Assembly (NCBI GenBank): GCA_963169195.1
Contig: CAUJDN010000024.1
Coordinates: 1-37,772, forward strand
DNA: 37,772 bases
Direction of reading: 5' to 3'
From: Acidobacteriota bacterium
GTDB lineage: Bacteria; Acidobacteriota; Vicinamibacteria; Vicinamibacterales; UBA2999
The notes beneath the pieces were generated by a model that was not told the origin of the DNA, did not search any database, and saw nothing but the letters and a program-made list of their open reading frames with translations. The translations under genes and the position numbers were made by a program. Below are positions 17,199 through 26,636 of the stretch, in pieces (position 1 is the first letter of the stretch; the number at the start of each line of letters is the position of its first letter).

Positions 17199-20100
17199 AT
17201 GGCGCACCGGTTCCACCCCGCGGTCACCCACTGGTTCGAGTCGGCGTTCGATCGGGCCACCCGCCCCCAGCGGGAGGGCTGGCCGGTCATCGGGCGTGGC
17301 GACTCGACCCTGATCCTCGCGCCCACCGGCACGGGCAAGACGCTCACGGCCTTCCTGTCGTGCCTGGACCGGCTGATGTTCCAGCCGGCCCCGGACCGGG
17401 CCGACCGCTGCCGGGTGCTGTACGTCTCGCCGCTCAAGGCCCTGGCGGTGGACGTGGAGCGCAATCTCCGGGCGCCGCTCGCCGGCATCGCCAACCTCGC
17501 CCGGGCGCGCGGCGACGTGTTCCATGCGCCGGAGGTTGCCATCCGGACGGGCGACACGCCGGCGACCGATCGCACGCGCTTCCATCGCGAGCCGGCCGAC
17601 ATCCTGATCACCACCCCGGAGTCGCTGTTCCTGCTGCTCACCTCGCACGCGCGCGAGCGGCTGCGCTCGATCGAGACGGTCATCGTCGACGAGATCCATG
17701 CGCTCGTCTCGACCAAGCGGGGCGCGCACCTCGCACTCTCGCTCGAACGCCTCGAGCACCTGGCGAAGCGGGGCCCGCAGCGCATCGGGCTGTCGGCGAC
17801 GCAGCGGAACCTGGACGAGATCGCGCGCTTCCTCGGCGGCACCATCGCCCCGCGCGCTCGCCGGCCTCACCCCACGCCGAGGACGCCACGGGACCTCGCG
17901 CGCGATCTGCACGCCGGGCTCACGGCGGAGCCGGTCGAGGTGACACCGCGGCCGGTGACCATCGTGGACGCACGCGAGCCGAAGAAACTGGCCATCACGG
18001 TCGAGGTGCCGATGGCGGACATGGCGAAGGCGGGCCTGCCCGTCGAGCAGCCGAGCGGTCCGGCCGCGCGGGGCTCGCCCGTGCAGACCATCTGGAGCTC
18101 CATCCACCCGCGGTTGCTGGAGCTGGTCCTCGCACACCGCTCGACGCTGCTCTTCGTCAACAGCCGGCGCCTGGCCGAGCGGCTGGCCGCGGCGCTCAAC
18201 GAGCTGGCGGGCGAGCCGCTGGTCCGCGCGCACCACGGATCGCTGGCCCGCGCGCAGCGCACCGAGATCGAGGACCTGCTGAAGGCCGGGCGCCTGCGCG
18301 GGCTGGTGGCCACCTCCTCGCTCGAGCTCGGCATCGACATGGGCGCCATCGATCTCGTCGTCCAGATCGAGGCGCCACCGTCGGTGGCGAGCGGCCTGCA
18401 GCGCATCGGGCGCTCCGGTCACCGCATCGACGAGGTGAGCGAGGGGATCATCTTCCCCAAGTTCCGCGGCGACCTGCTGGCGTGCGCCGCCGTGACCGGG
18501 GCGATGACACGGGGACAGGTCGAGCCGTCGCACTACCCCCGCAACCCGCTCGACGTGCTCGCGCAGCAGCTGGTCGCCATCACCTCGATGGACCGCTGGC
18601 CGGTGGAGGACCTCTACACGATGGTCCGCGGTGCCGCGCCGTTCGCGGATCTCGGCCGGCGCGTCTTCGACGGCGTGCTGGACATGCTCTCGGGCCGCTA
18701 TCCGTCGGACGACTTCGCCGAGCTTCGCCCACGGGTGACCTGGGATCGGGTGAACGGCACGGTCGAGGCGAGGCAGGGCGCGAAACGCGTGGCCATCGCC
18801 AACGCGGGCACGATCCCGGATCGGGGGCTCTACGGCGTGTTCCTCGCGGGGGCGGAGAAGAACGCCGCGCGCGTGGGCGAGCTGGACGAGGAGATGGTCT
18901 TCGAGTCGCGCGCGGGCGAAACGTTCGTGCTGGGCGCATCCACGTGGCGCATCGACCAGATCACGCACGACCGCGTCATCGTCTCGCCGGCGCCTGGCGA
19001 GCCCGGCAAGATGCCCTTCTGGAAGGCGGAGGCGCCGGGCCGGCCCATCGAGCTCGGGATGGCCATCGGCAAGCTGACGCGGGAGCTGCGCGCGGCGACG
19101 CCGGCAGACGCCATGGCGCGGCTCCAGCGCGACCACGGGCTCGACCGCCTGGCCGCGGAGAACCTCCTGCAGTACCTCGAGGATCAGCAGCAGGCGGTGG
19201 ACGCCGTCCCCGACGATCGGACGGTGATCATCGAGCGGTCCGCCGACGAGCTGGGCGACTGGCGCATCTCGGTGCTCTCGCCTTTCGGCAGCCGCGTGCA
19301 CGCACCATGGGCCATGGCGGTGACGGCGCGCCTTCGCGACGAGCGCGGCCTGGACGTCGAGGTGATGTGGAGCGACGACGGGTTCGTCGTGCGTGTGCCG
19401 GAGGGCGACGCGCCACTCGACAGCGCCGTCTTCCTGCCGGACCCGGAGGACGTGGAGCGCCTGGTCGTCCGCCAGCTCGGCTCGACGGCGATGTTCGCGG
19501 AGCGCTTCCGCGAGGCGGCCGGGCGCGCGCTGTTGCTCCCACGCCGGCGGCCGGGGGCCCGCTCGCCGCTCTGGCAGCTACGTAAGCGCGCAGCCGACCT
19601 GCTGGCCGTGGCCGCACGGTTCGGATCGTTCCCGATCATCCTCGAGACCTACCGCGAGTGCCTGCGCGACATCTTCGACCTGCCGGCACTGGTCGACCTC
19701 ATGTCGCGCATCAGGAGCCGGTCGATCCGCCTGTCCACGGTGGACGTGCGCACGCCGTCGCCCTTCGCGGCGTCACTGCTCTTCGGCTACGTGGCCAACT
19801 ACCTGTACGACGGCGACGCTCCGCTGGCCGAGCGCCGCGCACAGGCGCTCGCCGTCGATCAGTCGCAGCTCCGGGAACTCATCGGCGAGGGCGAGCTGCG
19901 CGACCTCGTGGACGCCGACGCGCTGGCCGCCATCGAGCTGGATGCGCAGTGCCTGAGCGAGCGGTTTCACGCACGGTCCGCGGACGGCGTGCATGACCTG
20001 CTCCTGCGCCTGGGCGACCTCTCGCGTGACGAGCTGGCGGCCCGCGCGGAGCCGGGTGCGGCGGAAGCGGTCCTGCCCGAGCTCGTCGCGGCGCGCCGGG

Positions 20101-21743
20101 CGCTGCTGGTGCGCGTGGCCGGCGAGGAGCGCGCCATCGCCGTGGAAGACGCCGCGCGATACCGCGACGGGCTCGGCACGCCGCTGCCACCGGGACTGCC
20201 CGAGTCGCTGCTCGAGCCGGCAGCCGACGCGGTCGGGGATCTCGTTCGCCGCCACGCCCGCACGCACGGCCCGTTCACGCCCGCCGATGTGGCCGCGCGC
20301 CTGGGTCTCGGCGCGGGGATCGTGACCGCCACGCTTCAGCGCCTCGCGCTCACCGGCCGCGTCATCGAGGGCGAGTTCCGGCCCGGAGGCCATGGCCGCG
20401 AGTGGTGCGACGCCGAGATCCTGCGCGCGATCCGCCGCCGATCGCTGGCGAGGCTGCGCCACGAGGTGGAGCCGGTGGAGCCGCAGGTGCTCGGCCGCTT
20501 CCTGGTTTCGTGGCACGGACTGGCGCACAAGCGCCGCGGCCTCGACGCGCTGCTCGACGTCGTGGAGCAGCTCCAGGGCGCGCCGCTGGTGGCCTCGGTG
20601 CTGGAGTCGCAGATCCTCGCGGCCCGCATCGAGCGCTACGAGCCGTCGCTCCTCGACACGCTGGTCTCCGCGGGTGAAGTGCTCTGGGCCGGTGTCGAGC
20701 CGCTGGGCGAGCGCGACGGGCGCGTCGCCCTCTACCTGGCCGATCACCGGCAGGCGCTGGCGCCTCCGCACACCGGGGCGCAGGCGGGCCTCCCCGGTCG
20801 CGAGGCACACATCGTCGCGTGGCTGGCCCGGCACGGTGCGTCGTTCTTTGGCCCGCTGCACGAGGCCGCCGGGGGCGGGTTCCCGCAGGAGACCGTCGAG
20901 GCCCTGTGGTCGCTCGTCTGGCAGGGGCTGATCACCAACGATACCCTCCACCCGCTCCGCACGTACACCGCCGGTCCCGAAAGGACGCGGCGGTCCGCGC
21001 GGGCCACCCCGTTCCGGTCGCGCCGCCTGGTGCCGCCGTCCGCGGACGGCCGCTGGACGCTCCTGGGCGTCACCGACCGCCCCTCCCCCACCGCCTGGGC
21101 CGCGGCCATCAGCGAGCAACTCCTCACCCGCCACGGCATCGTCGCGCGGGACGTCACCACGGTGGAGCCTCTGCCCGGTGGCTTCAGCGTCGTCTACCCC
21201 GTGCTGCGACGGCTCGAGGAGACCGGGCGCGTGCGGCGCGGCTACTTCGTGGCCGGCCTGGGCGGCGCGCAGTTCGCCCAGCCGGGCGCCGTGGACCTGT
21301 TGCGCGCGGCGCGCGACACGGGTGACGAACCGCAGGTGGCCACGCTCGCCGCGACCGACCCGGCCAGCCCGTACGGATCGCTGATGCCGTGGCCCGCCTG
21401 GCCCGGCGGCGACTCGCTGCGCGCCTCGCGGTCGGCCGGTGCGCGGGTGGTGCTGGTGGACGGACACCTCGCGGCGTGGATCGCGCGCGGCAACAGGCAG
21501 GTGCTCGTCGCGCTCCCGTCGGACGAGCCCGAGCGCTCGCGTGTCGGGCGGGCCCTGGCCCGGGAACTCGTCCGCGTGGCGCACGATGCGCCCGGCGAGC
21601 GCCGCGGCTGGCTCATCGCCGAGATCAACGCCGTGCCCGCGGCCACGAGTCCTGTGAGCGACTACCTTGTCGAGGGGGGCTTTGCCATCACGAGCGGCGG
21701 CCTGCAGCTGCGCGTGCCGCGACGCACGGGACGGGACACATGA
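17199..21743 (+). CDS. lhr: Lhr-family ATP-dependent helicase
   Basis: A 1514-aa superfamily 2 helicase (long Lhr type) acting on DNA or RNA-DNA in repair. Walker A is APTGTGKT (residues 41-48), motif II is DEIH (164-167) and motif III is SAT (about 198). Domain 2 has [36 protein letters not shown] (motifs IV-VI), followed by the Lhr winged-helix/beta-barrel region and a long C-terminal part of the kind related to AlkZ/YcaQ winged-helix proteins, including [23 protein letters not shown] and the late [39 protein letters not shown] 17199 was chosen because conserved sequence begins at FHPAVTHWF; an in-frame ATG at 17145 would add 18 residues. It overlaps the next ORF as ATGA. Confidence 0.95.
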   Translation: MAHRFHPAVTHWFESAFDRATRPQREGWPVIGRGDSTLILAPTGTGKTLTAFLSCLDRLMFQPAPDRADRCRVLYVSPLKALAVDVERNLRAPLAGIANLARARGDVFHAPEVAIRTGDTPATDRTRFHREPADILITTPESLFLLLTSHARERLRSIETVIVDEIHALVSTKRGAHLALSLERLEHLAKRGPQRIGLSATQRNLDEIARFLGGTIAPRARRPHPTPRTPRDLARDLHAGLTAEPVEVTPRPVTIVDAREPKKLAITVEVPMADMAKAGLPVEQPSGPAARGSPVQTIWSSIHPRLLELVLAHRSTLLFVNSRRLAERLAAALNELAGEPLVRAHHGSLARAQRTEIEDLLKAGRLRGLVATSSLELGIDMGAIDLVVQIEAPPSVASGLQRIGRSGHRIDEVSEGIIFPKFRGDLLACAAVTGAMTRGQVEPSHYPRNPLDVLAQQLVAITSMDRWPVEDLYTMVRGAAPFADLGRRVFDGVLDMLSGRYPSDDFAELRPRVTWDRVNGTVEARQGAKRVAIANAGTIPDRGLYGVFLAGAEKNAARVGELDEEMVFESRAGETFVLGASTWRIDQITHDRVIVSPAPGEPGKMPFWKAEAPGRPIELGMAIGKLTRELRAATPADAMARLQRDHGLDRLAAENLLQYLEDQQQAVDAVPDDRTVIIERSADELGDWRISVLSPFGSRVHAPWAMAVTARLRDERGLDVEVMWSDDGFVVRVPEGDAPLDSAVFLPDPEDVERLVVRQLGSTAMFAERFREAAGRALLLPRRRPGARSPLWQLRKRAADLLAVAARFGSFPIILETYRECLRDIFDLPALVDLMSRIRSRSIRLSTVDVRTPSPFAASLLFGYVANYLYDGDAPLAERRAQALAVDQSQLRELIGEGELRDLVDADALAAIELDAQCLSERFHARSADGVHDLLLRLGDLSRDELAARAEPGAAEAVLPELVAARRALLVRVAGEERAIAVEDAARYRDGLGTPLPPGLPESLLEPAADAVGDLVRRHARTHGPFTPADVAARLGLGAGIVTATLQRLALTGRVIEGEFRPGGHGREWCDAEILRAIRRRSLARLRHEVEPVEPQVLGRFLVSWHGLAHKRRGLDALLDVVEQLQGAPLVASVLESQILAARIERYEPSLLDTLVSAGEVLWAGVEPLGERDGRVALYLADHRQALAPPHTGAQAGLPGREAHIVAWLARHGASFFGPLHEAAGGGFPQETVEALWSLVWQGLITNDTLHPLRTYTAGPERTRRSARATPFRSRRLVPPSADGRWTLLGVTDRPSPTAWAAAISEQLLTRHGIVARDVTTVEPLPGGFSVVYPVLRRLEETGRVRRGYFVAGLGGAQFAQPGAVDLLRAARDTGDEPQVATLAATDPASPYGSLMPWPAWPGGDSLRASRSAGARVVLVDGHLAAWIARGNRQVLVALPSDEPERSRVGRALARELVRVAHDAPGERRGWLIAEINAVPAATSPVSDYLVEGGFAITSGGLQLRVPRRTGRDT

Positions 21744-21898
21744 CCCGCTTCTCACGCGTCTTCCTCGCCGGCGGCCGGAACGCCGCACCGATCTGGCAGC
21801 AGCGCTGCCGGGAGGCCATCGAGCGCGTCCCGGAGCACACCGGGCGGAAGCAGGCGGCACGAGTCGCTCGTCACGAAGAGGTCGTGGCGCGTGCCTGA
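21740..21898 (+). CDS. Possible 52-aa ORF between lhr and nei
   Basis: A 52-residue Arg/Ala-rich frame starting with [20 protein letters not shown]. Its ATG overlaps the lhr stop as ATGA and its end overlaps the nei GTG by 8 bp, the tight packing expected in a translated operon. It has a basic composition and no recognised domain. It could equally be the transcribed spacer that couples lhr to nei; family evidence is absent. Confidence 0.35.
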   Translation: MTRFSRVFLAGGRNAAPIWQQRCREAIERVPEHTGRKQAARVARHEEVVARA

Positions 21899-22721
21899 GG
21901 GCGACACGATATTCCGCACCGCCACGGCCCTGCAACGGGCCCTGGCCGGGCGAGTGGTCACCGGCTTCGACACGGCGCTCGCGCAGCTCTCGCGCGTTCA
22001 CGACGACACGCCCGTCACGGGACGCACGATCGAACGGTGCGAGTCGAGGGGCAAGCACCTCCTCATCTGGTTCTCGGGCGACCTCGCGCTCCGCACCCAC
22101 ATGCGGATGAGCGGGTCATGGCACCTCTATCGTCCGGGCGAGACCTGGCAGCGCCCCCGCCGCGCGATGCGGGTCCGCATCGATACCGACGCCTGGGTGG
22201 CCGTCGCCTTCGACGTTCCGGTGGCAGAGTTCCTGCCGGGACGCGACCTTCCGCGAAGCCGGGCCCTGGCGCCGCTCGGCCCCGATCTGCTGTCACCCGA
22301 GTTCGATCGCGCGGAGGCCCTGCGCGGCCTCGCAGGGGCCGGCGACCGCCCCATCGCGGCAGTGCTGCTCGACCAGCGGGTGGTGGCGGGCCTCGGCAAC
22401 ATCTTCACGTCGGAGGTGCTGTTCCTGGCGGGCGTGCACCCGGACCGCCCCGCCGCGAGCCTGACAGGCGAGGAGTGCGGCGCCATCGTCGAGACGGCCC
22501 GCCGCCTGTTGCGGGCCAACACCGCACCAGGCTCCTCCGGCCGCATCGTCACCTTCCGGAGCCTGCGGCAGTTGTCGGGCCGGGCGTCCCCGGACGAAGG
22601 CGTGTGGGTCTACGGGCGGCGCGGCAGGCCGTGCCGGACGTGCGGGACGCCGATTGAAGGGGCGAAGCGCGGTGTGGACGCACGGGGGACGTACTGGTGT
22701 CCACGCTGCCAACGTGGATAG
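21891..22721 (+). CDS. nei: Endonuclease VIII-type DNA glycosylase
   Basis: A 276-aa Fpg/Nei base-excision-repair enzyme that removes oxidised pyrimidines and nicks the abasic site. The start is GTG 21891: PEGDT follows it directly, giving the N-terminal proline nucleophile (P2) and E3. THMRMSGSWHLYRPGE and the helix-two-turn-helix segment VVAGLGNIFTSEVLFLAGVHP are typical. A C-terminal zinc finger has C248-x2-C251 and C270-x2-C273 with RGTYWC supplying the finger arginine. MPEGDT rather than MPELPE indicates Nei over Fpg. Co-transcription with lhr suggests a shared repair context. Confidence 0.93.
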   Translation: MPEGDTIFRTATALQRALAGRVVTGFDTALAQLSRVHDDTPVTGRTIERCESRGKHLLIWFSGDLALRTHMRMSGSWHLYRPGETWQRPRRAMRVRIDTDAWVAVAFDVPVAEFLPGRDLPRSRALAPLGPDLLSPEFDRAEALRGLAGAGDRPIAAVLLDQRVVAGLGNIFTSEVLFLAGVHPDRPAASLTGEECGAIVETARRLLRANTAPGSSGRIVTFRSLRQLSGRASPDEGVWVYGRRGRPCRTCGTPIEGAKRGVDARGTYWCPRCQRG

Positions 22722-22724
22722 CGC

Positions 22725-22785
22725 CGCAGGTGAACGCAGAGGAACGCACATGAACCTAGATGAGGCAGACACGTCACAGGTGACG
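22725..22785. repeat. Degenerate GAACGCAGAKG-type array and palindrome
   Basis: After the nei stop, TGAACGCAGAGGAACGCACA and TGAACCTAGATGA units (22725-22770) form a degenerate tandem. It is followed by the palindrome CGTCAC-AG-GTGACG (22772-22785). The units resemble the CGCAGATGA arrays at 34552-34755. Confidence 0.5.
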
Positions 22786-22823
22786 GGATCCCCGGAGTGG
22801 TCACGAACGCTCGCGGCGTGACG

Positions 22824-23669
22824 CTACACGTCCGAGGTCGATGCGACTGCCTCCCTCACGCGCTCCGGATGCGAGTAGACGTTGAAGGTGTCCCCGCGCA
22901 CGAAGCCGCAGAGCGTGATGCCGGACTCCCTCGCGAGATCGATGGCCAGGCTCGAGGGCGCCGACACCGAGGCGATGAGCGGGATGCCGGCGAGCAGCGC
23001 CTTCTGCACCAGCTCGAAGGACGTTCGGCCGGAGACCTTGATCATCGCGCGTGACAGGGGCAGCTTCCGATCGAGCAGCATGCGCCCGGTGATCTTGTCC
23101 ACCGCGTTGTGGCGCCCCACGTCCTCGGCCGCGGCGAGCAGCGTGCCCTCCAGATCGAACAGGCCGGCCGCGTGCAGGCCGCCCGTCGTCTCGAAGACCC
23201 GCTGGGCCTGCCGCAGCGTGGAGAGCATCGACGCGATGACCGACGCCGGCACGGTCCAGTCGCCATCGACCGAGCTCACCCGCGATCGCAGCGATTCGAT
23301 GGTGCGGCGCCCGCACAGGCCGCAGGACGCCGTCATCGTCACCTGGCGACGTCCGGCCAGCCGGCTGTCGAGCCGGTCCACGGCCGCCCCCACGACCGTG
23401 ACGTTGACGACGTTGTCGCGGCCTTCCTGGTCTGTGTCCTGGCAATGCTCGATGAGCCCGATCTCGTGCACGCCGTGGACGACGTCCTCGGCCAGCAGGA
23501 AGCCGGCCGCGAGATCGCGGTCGGCACCGGGGGTCCGCATGATGACGGCAAACGGCGACCCGTTCACGCGCACCTCCAACGGCTCTTCGACGGCCACCAC
23601 TTCGTCGCGCGGGCCGCCGACCGGGCCGACATGGTGGCTGTCGTAGGTGCGTGTGCCCCGGTCAGACAT
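22824..23669 (-). CDS. fdhD: Formate dehydrogenase sulfurtransferase FdhD
   Basis: A 281-aa protein that moves sulfur from a cysteine desulfurase to the bis-MGD molybdenum cofactor of formate dehydrogenases. TASCGLCG provides the C116-x2-C119 pair. AEDVGRHNAVDKITGRMLLD and SGRTSFELVQKALLAGIPLIASVSAPSSLAIDLA are family signatures. The N-terminal part has VRVNGSPFAVIMRTPGADRDLAAGFLLAEDVV. It overlaps the upstream TudS-DUF1722 gene by 8 bp, implying co-translation. No formate dehydrogenase gene lies in the window, so the client enzyme is elsewhere. Confidence 0.95.
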   Translation of the reverse strand: MSDRGTRTYDSHHVGPVGGPRDEVVAVEEPLEVRVNGSPFAVIMRTPGADRDLAAGFLLAEDVVHGVHEIGLIEHCQDTDQEGRDNVVNVTVVGAAVDRLDSRLAGRRQVTMTASCGLCGRRTIESLRSRVSSVDGDWTVPASVIASMLSTLRQAQRVFETTGGLHAAGLFDLEGTLLAAAEDVGRHNAVDKITGRMLLDRKLPLSRAMIKVSGRTSFELVQKALLAGIPLIASVSAPSSLAIDLARESGITLCGFVRGDTFNVYSHPERVREAVASTSDV

Positions 23670-24630
23670 GGTTGCGCAGCGCCAGCTCGCGCGGGTGGGG
23701 CTCGAGGTAGGTCTGCCCCAGCAGGTACTCCACCTTGTGGCGTTTCGCGTAATGGTGCAGCAGGGTCAGAGGCACCACCAGCGGGACGTGTCCCTTGCGG
23801 TACTCCTCGATGCTGCCCGCGAGCTCGTCGCGCGTGCCCGTGTCCACGAGGCCTCGCAGGTGGCCCAGCATGTGCTGCATCACGTTCACGTGCCGGGCGG
23901 GCGTGGCGAGGGCGCGCAGGCCCTCCATGAATGCGCGGGTGTACTCCGCCCGCAGTTCGGCGCGGGGCCGGCCTTTGGCCTTCGCCACCAGCACGCCGAG
24001 CGCCGTGTAGGTGGCGGGACGGTGCGCCAGCAGCGTCAGCTTGTGCGCGGTATGGAACCGCACGAGGTCGCCGACGGTCCAGCGCCCGTCGAAGAGTGCG
24101 CGCAGCCGCGCGTGAGCGAACACGCGCTCGATGAAGTTCTCGCGAAGCCGCGCGTCGGTGAGGCGCCCTTCCTCCTCGACCGGCAGGTCCGGGCACGCGG
24201 CCAGCAGCGCCTCGGCGAAGAGCCCGCGTCCCTTCCGCTCCCCCACGCCGGCGCCACCGCCGTAGATCTTCACGCGCTCCAGGCCGCAACTGGGCGAGTC
24301 GCGCTTGAGGATGAAGCCGTCGAGGTCCTGGTCGGCCAGGGCCCGGGCCTTCCCGCGGGACCAGCCGGCCATCTCGTCGGTCCAATCGGCCCCGGTGCGC
24401 GGCGTGATGAGGCGCACGAGGATGCCGTTGACGCGCGTGCCACCCTGGGGGGCATGTTCGAGGCGCATCGTGGGACGTGGCACCGGGAGGCCCGACTCGA
24501 CCTCCGGGCACGTCGGCACCCAGGTCACCTGGGGCCCGAACACGTCCACGAGGTAGGCGTCGCGCTTGTGCCCGCCGTCCCACCGCACCGGCTCGCCGAG
24601 CAGGCAGCGGGAGATGCCGATGCGTATCAC
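23662..24630 (-). CDS. TudS-type desulfidase (DUF523) fused to DUF1722
   Basis: A 322-aa two-domain protein. The N-terminal DUF523 domain (1-about 150) has the three cysteines C9 (SRCLLG), C41 (TCPEVESGLPVPR) and C115 (SPSCG) that hold a catalytic [4Fe-4S] cluster in thiouracil desulfidase relatives. The C-terminal YbgA/DUF1722 domain (about 180-315) has LVRFHTAHKLTLLAH, YTRAFMEGLRALATPARHVNVMQHMLGHL and YLLGQTYLEPHPRELALRN. Such fusions are common; the physiological substrate is unknown. The start is GTG 24630, with CATAAT six bases upstream. It overlaps fdhD and follows the response regulator gene by 46 bp. Confidence 0.9.
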   Translation of the reverse strand: MIRIGISRCLLGEPVRWDGGHKRDAYLVDVFGPQVTWVPTCPEVESGLPVPRPTMRLEHAPQGGTRVNGILVRLITPRTGADWTDEMAGWSRGKARALADQDLDGFILKRDSPSCGLERVKIYGGGAGVGERKGRGLFAEALLAACPDLPVEEEGRLTDARLRENFIERVFAHARLRALFDGRWTVGDLVRFHTAHKLTLLAHRPATYTALGVLVAKAKGRPRAELRAEYTRAFMEGLRALATPARHVNVMQHMLGHLRGLVDTGTRDELAGSIEEYRKGHVPLVVPLTLLHHYAKRHKVEYLLGQTYLEPHPRELALRNHV

Positions 24631-24676
24631 GACCTCATTATGCCTCCACGGCCGAGGTCATCGCCGGCGAAGACGG

Positions 24677-25087
24677 TCACTGCACGACGTGGGTCCGCTT
24701 CGACAGTGCCTGGCGGACTTCCTCGACGACGATGTCGGGGAGCGCAGGCTTGATGACGAAGCGATCGCAGCCGGCCAGGCGGGCCTGCTCGAGCGCGCTC
24801 GACATGACGTGGCCCGTGAGCGCAACGACGGGGATGTGGCGCGTGCGAGTGTCGGCCTTCAGGCGCCGCGTGGCCTCCCAGCCGTCCATGCCGGGCAGCG
24901 AGAGATCCATGAGGATGACGTCGGGCGTGAGGGCACACGCCAGGTCGATGGCTGCGTTCCCGTCGGCGGCCTCCGCGACGCGAAAGCCGGATACCTGCAG
25001 CCACTCCGCGTACATCTGACGGGCGTCGGCGTAGTCGTCCACGACCAGCACGAGCGGCGCGGGCGGCAGAGCCGGTTCGGCGGGCAT
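24677..25087 (-). CDS. Stand-alone response regulator receiver protein
   Basis: A 136-aa CheY-like receiver with no output domain. The acidic pocket is D17-D18, the phosphoacceptor is D61 (ILMDLSLPGMDGWEATRRLK), and T91 (VALTGH) and K113 (VIKPALP) complete the site. A short Pro/Ala N-terminus precedes it. No histidine kinase is encoded nearby, so its partner is an orphan kinase or it acts in a phosphorelay. It has its own strong promoter (25097-25124). It may be co-transcribed with the TudS-DUF1722 and fdhD genes, although a -10-like box before the former could separate them. Confidence 0.92.
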   Translation of the reverse strand: MPAEPALPPAPLVLVVDDYADARQMYAEWLQVSGFRVAEAADGNAAIDLACALTPDVILMDLSLPGMDGWEATRRLKADTRTRHIPVVALTGHVMSSALEQARLAGCDRFVIKPALPDIVVEEVRQALSKRTHVVQ

Positions 25088-25096
25088 CGGCTCCGG

Positions 25097-25124
25097 AGTA
25101 TACCCGCCGGATCACGTGCGTCAA
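25097..25124 (-). promoter_or_regulatory. Sigma70-type promoter of the response regulator
   Basis: On the minus strand TTGACG (25124-25119), a 16-bp spacer and TATACT (25102-25097), each 5/6 to consensus. The -10 ends nine bases before the ATG, so the transcript would begin 2-3 nt upstream of the start codon. Confidence 0.65.
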
Positions 25125-25161
25125 GCACAGCCACGCCGGGCGGATGGGCTAGGATCGAGGC

Positions 25162-25662
25162 ATGGCCGCGACCTATTCGTTCGACGTGACGTCCACCATC
25201 GATCTCCAGGAAGTGGACAACGCCATCAACCAGGCACGCAAGGAGATCGCGCAGCGATACGACTTCAAGGGCTCCACGGCCGCCATCGAGCTCGACCAGA
25301 AGGCGAACACGCTGACGCTCTCCACCGAGGACGCGTTCAGGCTCGAGGCGCTCTGGGAAGTGCTGGCCACGCGCATGGTCCGCCGTCACGTCGCCGTCAA
25401 GAACCTGAAGCGCGGTGACGTGGAACCGGCCGCCGGCGGGACCGTGCGGCAGGTGATCACGCTGCAGATGGGCATCCCGAGCGAGGCCGCGCGCGAGATC
25501 GTCAAGCACCTGAAGGACCTGAAGATGAAGAAGGTGCAGGCCGCCATCCAGGGCGACCAGGTCCGCGTGTCGTCGCCGTCGAAGGACGAGTTGCAGGCGG
25601 CGATGGGCGCGCTGCGCGCACAGGACTTCGGCATCGCGCTGCAGTTCGGGAACTACCGATAG
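25162..25662 (+). CDS. yajQ: YajQ-family nucleotide-binding protein
   Basis: A 166-aa protein of the UPF0234/YajQ family, members of which bind cyclic di-GMP or nucleic acid. It opens with MAATYSFDVTSTIDLQEVDNA and contains EIAQRYDFKGSTAAIEL, the conserved RYDFKGS motif. It also has RQVITLQMGIPSEAAREIVK and the closing DFGIALQFGNYR typical of the family. The length is normal. TAGGAT lies six bases before the ATG without a clear -35. The TAG stop overlaps the first unit of decamer array C. Confidence 0.95.
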   Translation: MAATYSFDVTSTIDLQEVDNAINQARKEIAQRYDFKGSTAAIELDQKANTLTLSTEDAFRLEALWEVLATRMVRRHVAVKNLKRGDVEPAAGGTVRQVITLQMGIPSEAAREIVKHLKDLKMKKVQAAIQGDQVRVSSPSKDELQAAMGALRAQDFGIALQFGNYR

Positions 25663-25721
25663 GTGCGGACAGGTGCGGGCAGGTGCGGGCAGATGCGGGC
25701 GGGTGCGGACGGGCGCGGGCA
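25662..25721 (+). repeat. GGTGCGRRCR decamer array, copy C
   Basis: Six 10-bp units (GGTGCGGACA, GGTGCGGGCA twice, GATGCGGGCG, GGTGCGGACG, GGCGCGGGCA) begin on the last base of the yajQ stop codon and run to 20 bases before the pseudouridine synthase ATG. Confidence 0.9.
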
Positions 25722-25741
25722 GGGTTGCCCCCAGCTCGCGC

Positions 25742-26557
25742 ATGAGGCCGCGCGAGCGCCCGGGGGTCTCGCTGGAGCGCGCCCTGTCGAAGCTCGGACT
25801 GGCCAGCCGCGCCGAGGCACGGCGGCTCATCGCGGCCGGGCGGGTGGCGGTCGACGGGCGCGTGGCCCTGGACCCGCGGGCGCCGGTCGTGCCCGAGGCC
25901 GCCCGCGTCTGCATCGACGGCGTCGAGGCCGCTCCCCCGGCTCGCATCGTCATCGCCCTCCACAAGCCGCGGGGCGTGGTCACCACGCGATCCGATCCGG
26001 AAGGGCGCCCGACGGTGTACTCGCTGCTCGAGGGTCTCGACACGCACGTGGTGCCGGTCGGGCGGCTCGACCTCGCCACGAGCGGCCTGCTCCTCCTCAC
26101 CAACGACACGCGCCTTGCGGACTGGCTGACCGATCCGCGCTCGCGGGTCCCTCGCATCTACCTGGTCACTGCGCGGGGACGCGTGACGGAAGAGGACATC
26201 GCGCGGCTGATCGGCGGCATCGGCAGCCGAGGCGAGCGCCTGGCGGCCAGCGCGGCGACGCTTCGCAAGGCATCTGCACGCGAGTCACACGTCGTGGTGA
26301 CGCTGACCGAAGGGCGGAACCGGGAGGTGCGTCGCCTTTTCGAGGCCATCGGGCACGAGGTGACCCGCCTGCGCCGCGTGCAGATCGGCGGCGTCGATCT
26401 GGGCACGCTCGCACCAGGAGCCTGGCGCGGCGTCGGGGACGGCGAACTGCGGCGTGCGTTCCCCGGATACCGGTCGGGAGCCCTCGGGGCGTCCGGGCTT
26501 CCGTGCGGAGTGCCGGAACCTCAGCCCCGGCATCGCGCACGACGGCACGGGGATTGA
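25742..26557 (+). CDS. RsuA/RluB-family rRNA pseudouridine synthase
   Basis: A 271-aa enzyme that isomerises uridine in rRNA. The N-terminal S4 RNA-binding domain is SLERALSKLGLASRAEARRLIAAGRVAVDG (about 10-60). The catalytic domain has HKPRGVVTTRSDPEGRPTVYSLL and VGRLDLATSGLLLLTNDTRL with catalytic D110. EGRNREVRRLFEAIGHEVTRLRRVQIG follows. ATG 25742 was chosen; the frame is open further upstream only because the decamer array has no stops. The last ~35 residues (GASGLPCGVPEPQPRHRARRHGD) are Arg/Pro-rich and not conserved. RluB and RsuA cannot be distinguished confidently. Confidence 0.92.
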   Translation: MRPRERPGVSLERALSKLGLASRAEARRLIAAGRVAVDGRVALDPRAPVVPEAARVCIDGVEAAPPARIVIALHKPRGVVTTRSDPEGRPTVYSLLEGLDTHVVPVGRLDLATSGLLLLTNDTRLADWLTDPRSRVPRIYLVTARGRVTEEDIARLIGGIGSRGERLAASAATLRKASARESHVVVTLTEGRNREVRRLFEAIGHEVTRLRRVQIGGVDLGTLAPGAWRGVGDGELRRAFPGYRSGALGASGLPCGVPEPQPRHRARRHGD

Positions 26558-26636
26558 CGAGGCTGCGGCGCAGGCGATGCGGAACCGGGACCGGTGCGCT
26601 CGGCTCCATGCCACCCGCTCGACGGATCCGCCGCAA

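Noticed and set aside
15903..19301. Long minus-strand frame opposite lhr and gcdH
   Set aside because: It is the shadow of two well-supported genes and has no recognisable domain.
19773..22100. 775-codon minus-strand frame opposite the lhr C-terminus and nei
   Set aside because: Low-complexity Arg/Gly-rich composition, no domain, and lhr and nei are clear on the other strand.
25673..25741. N-terminal extension of the pseudouridine synthase through the decamer array
   Set aside because: The frame is open only because the repeat lacks stops; conserved S4 sequence begins after ATG 25742.
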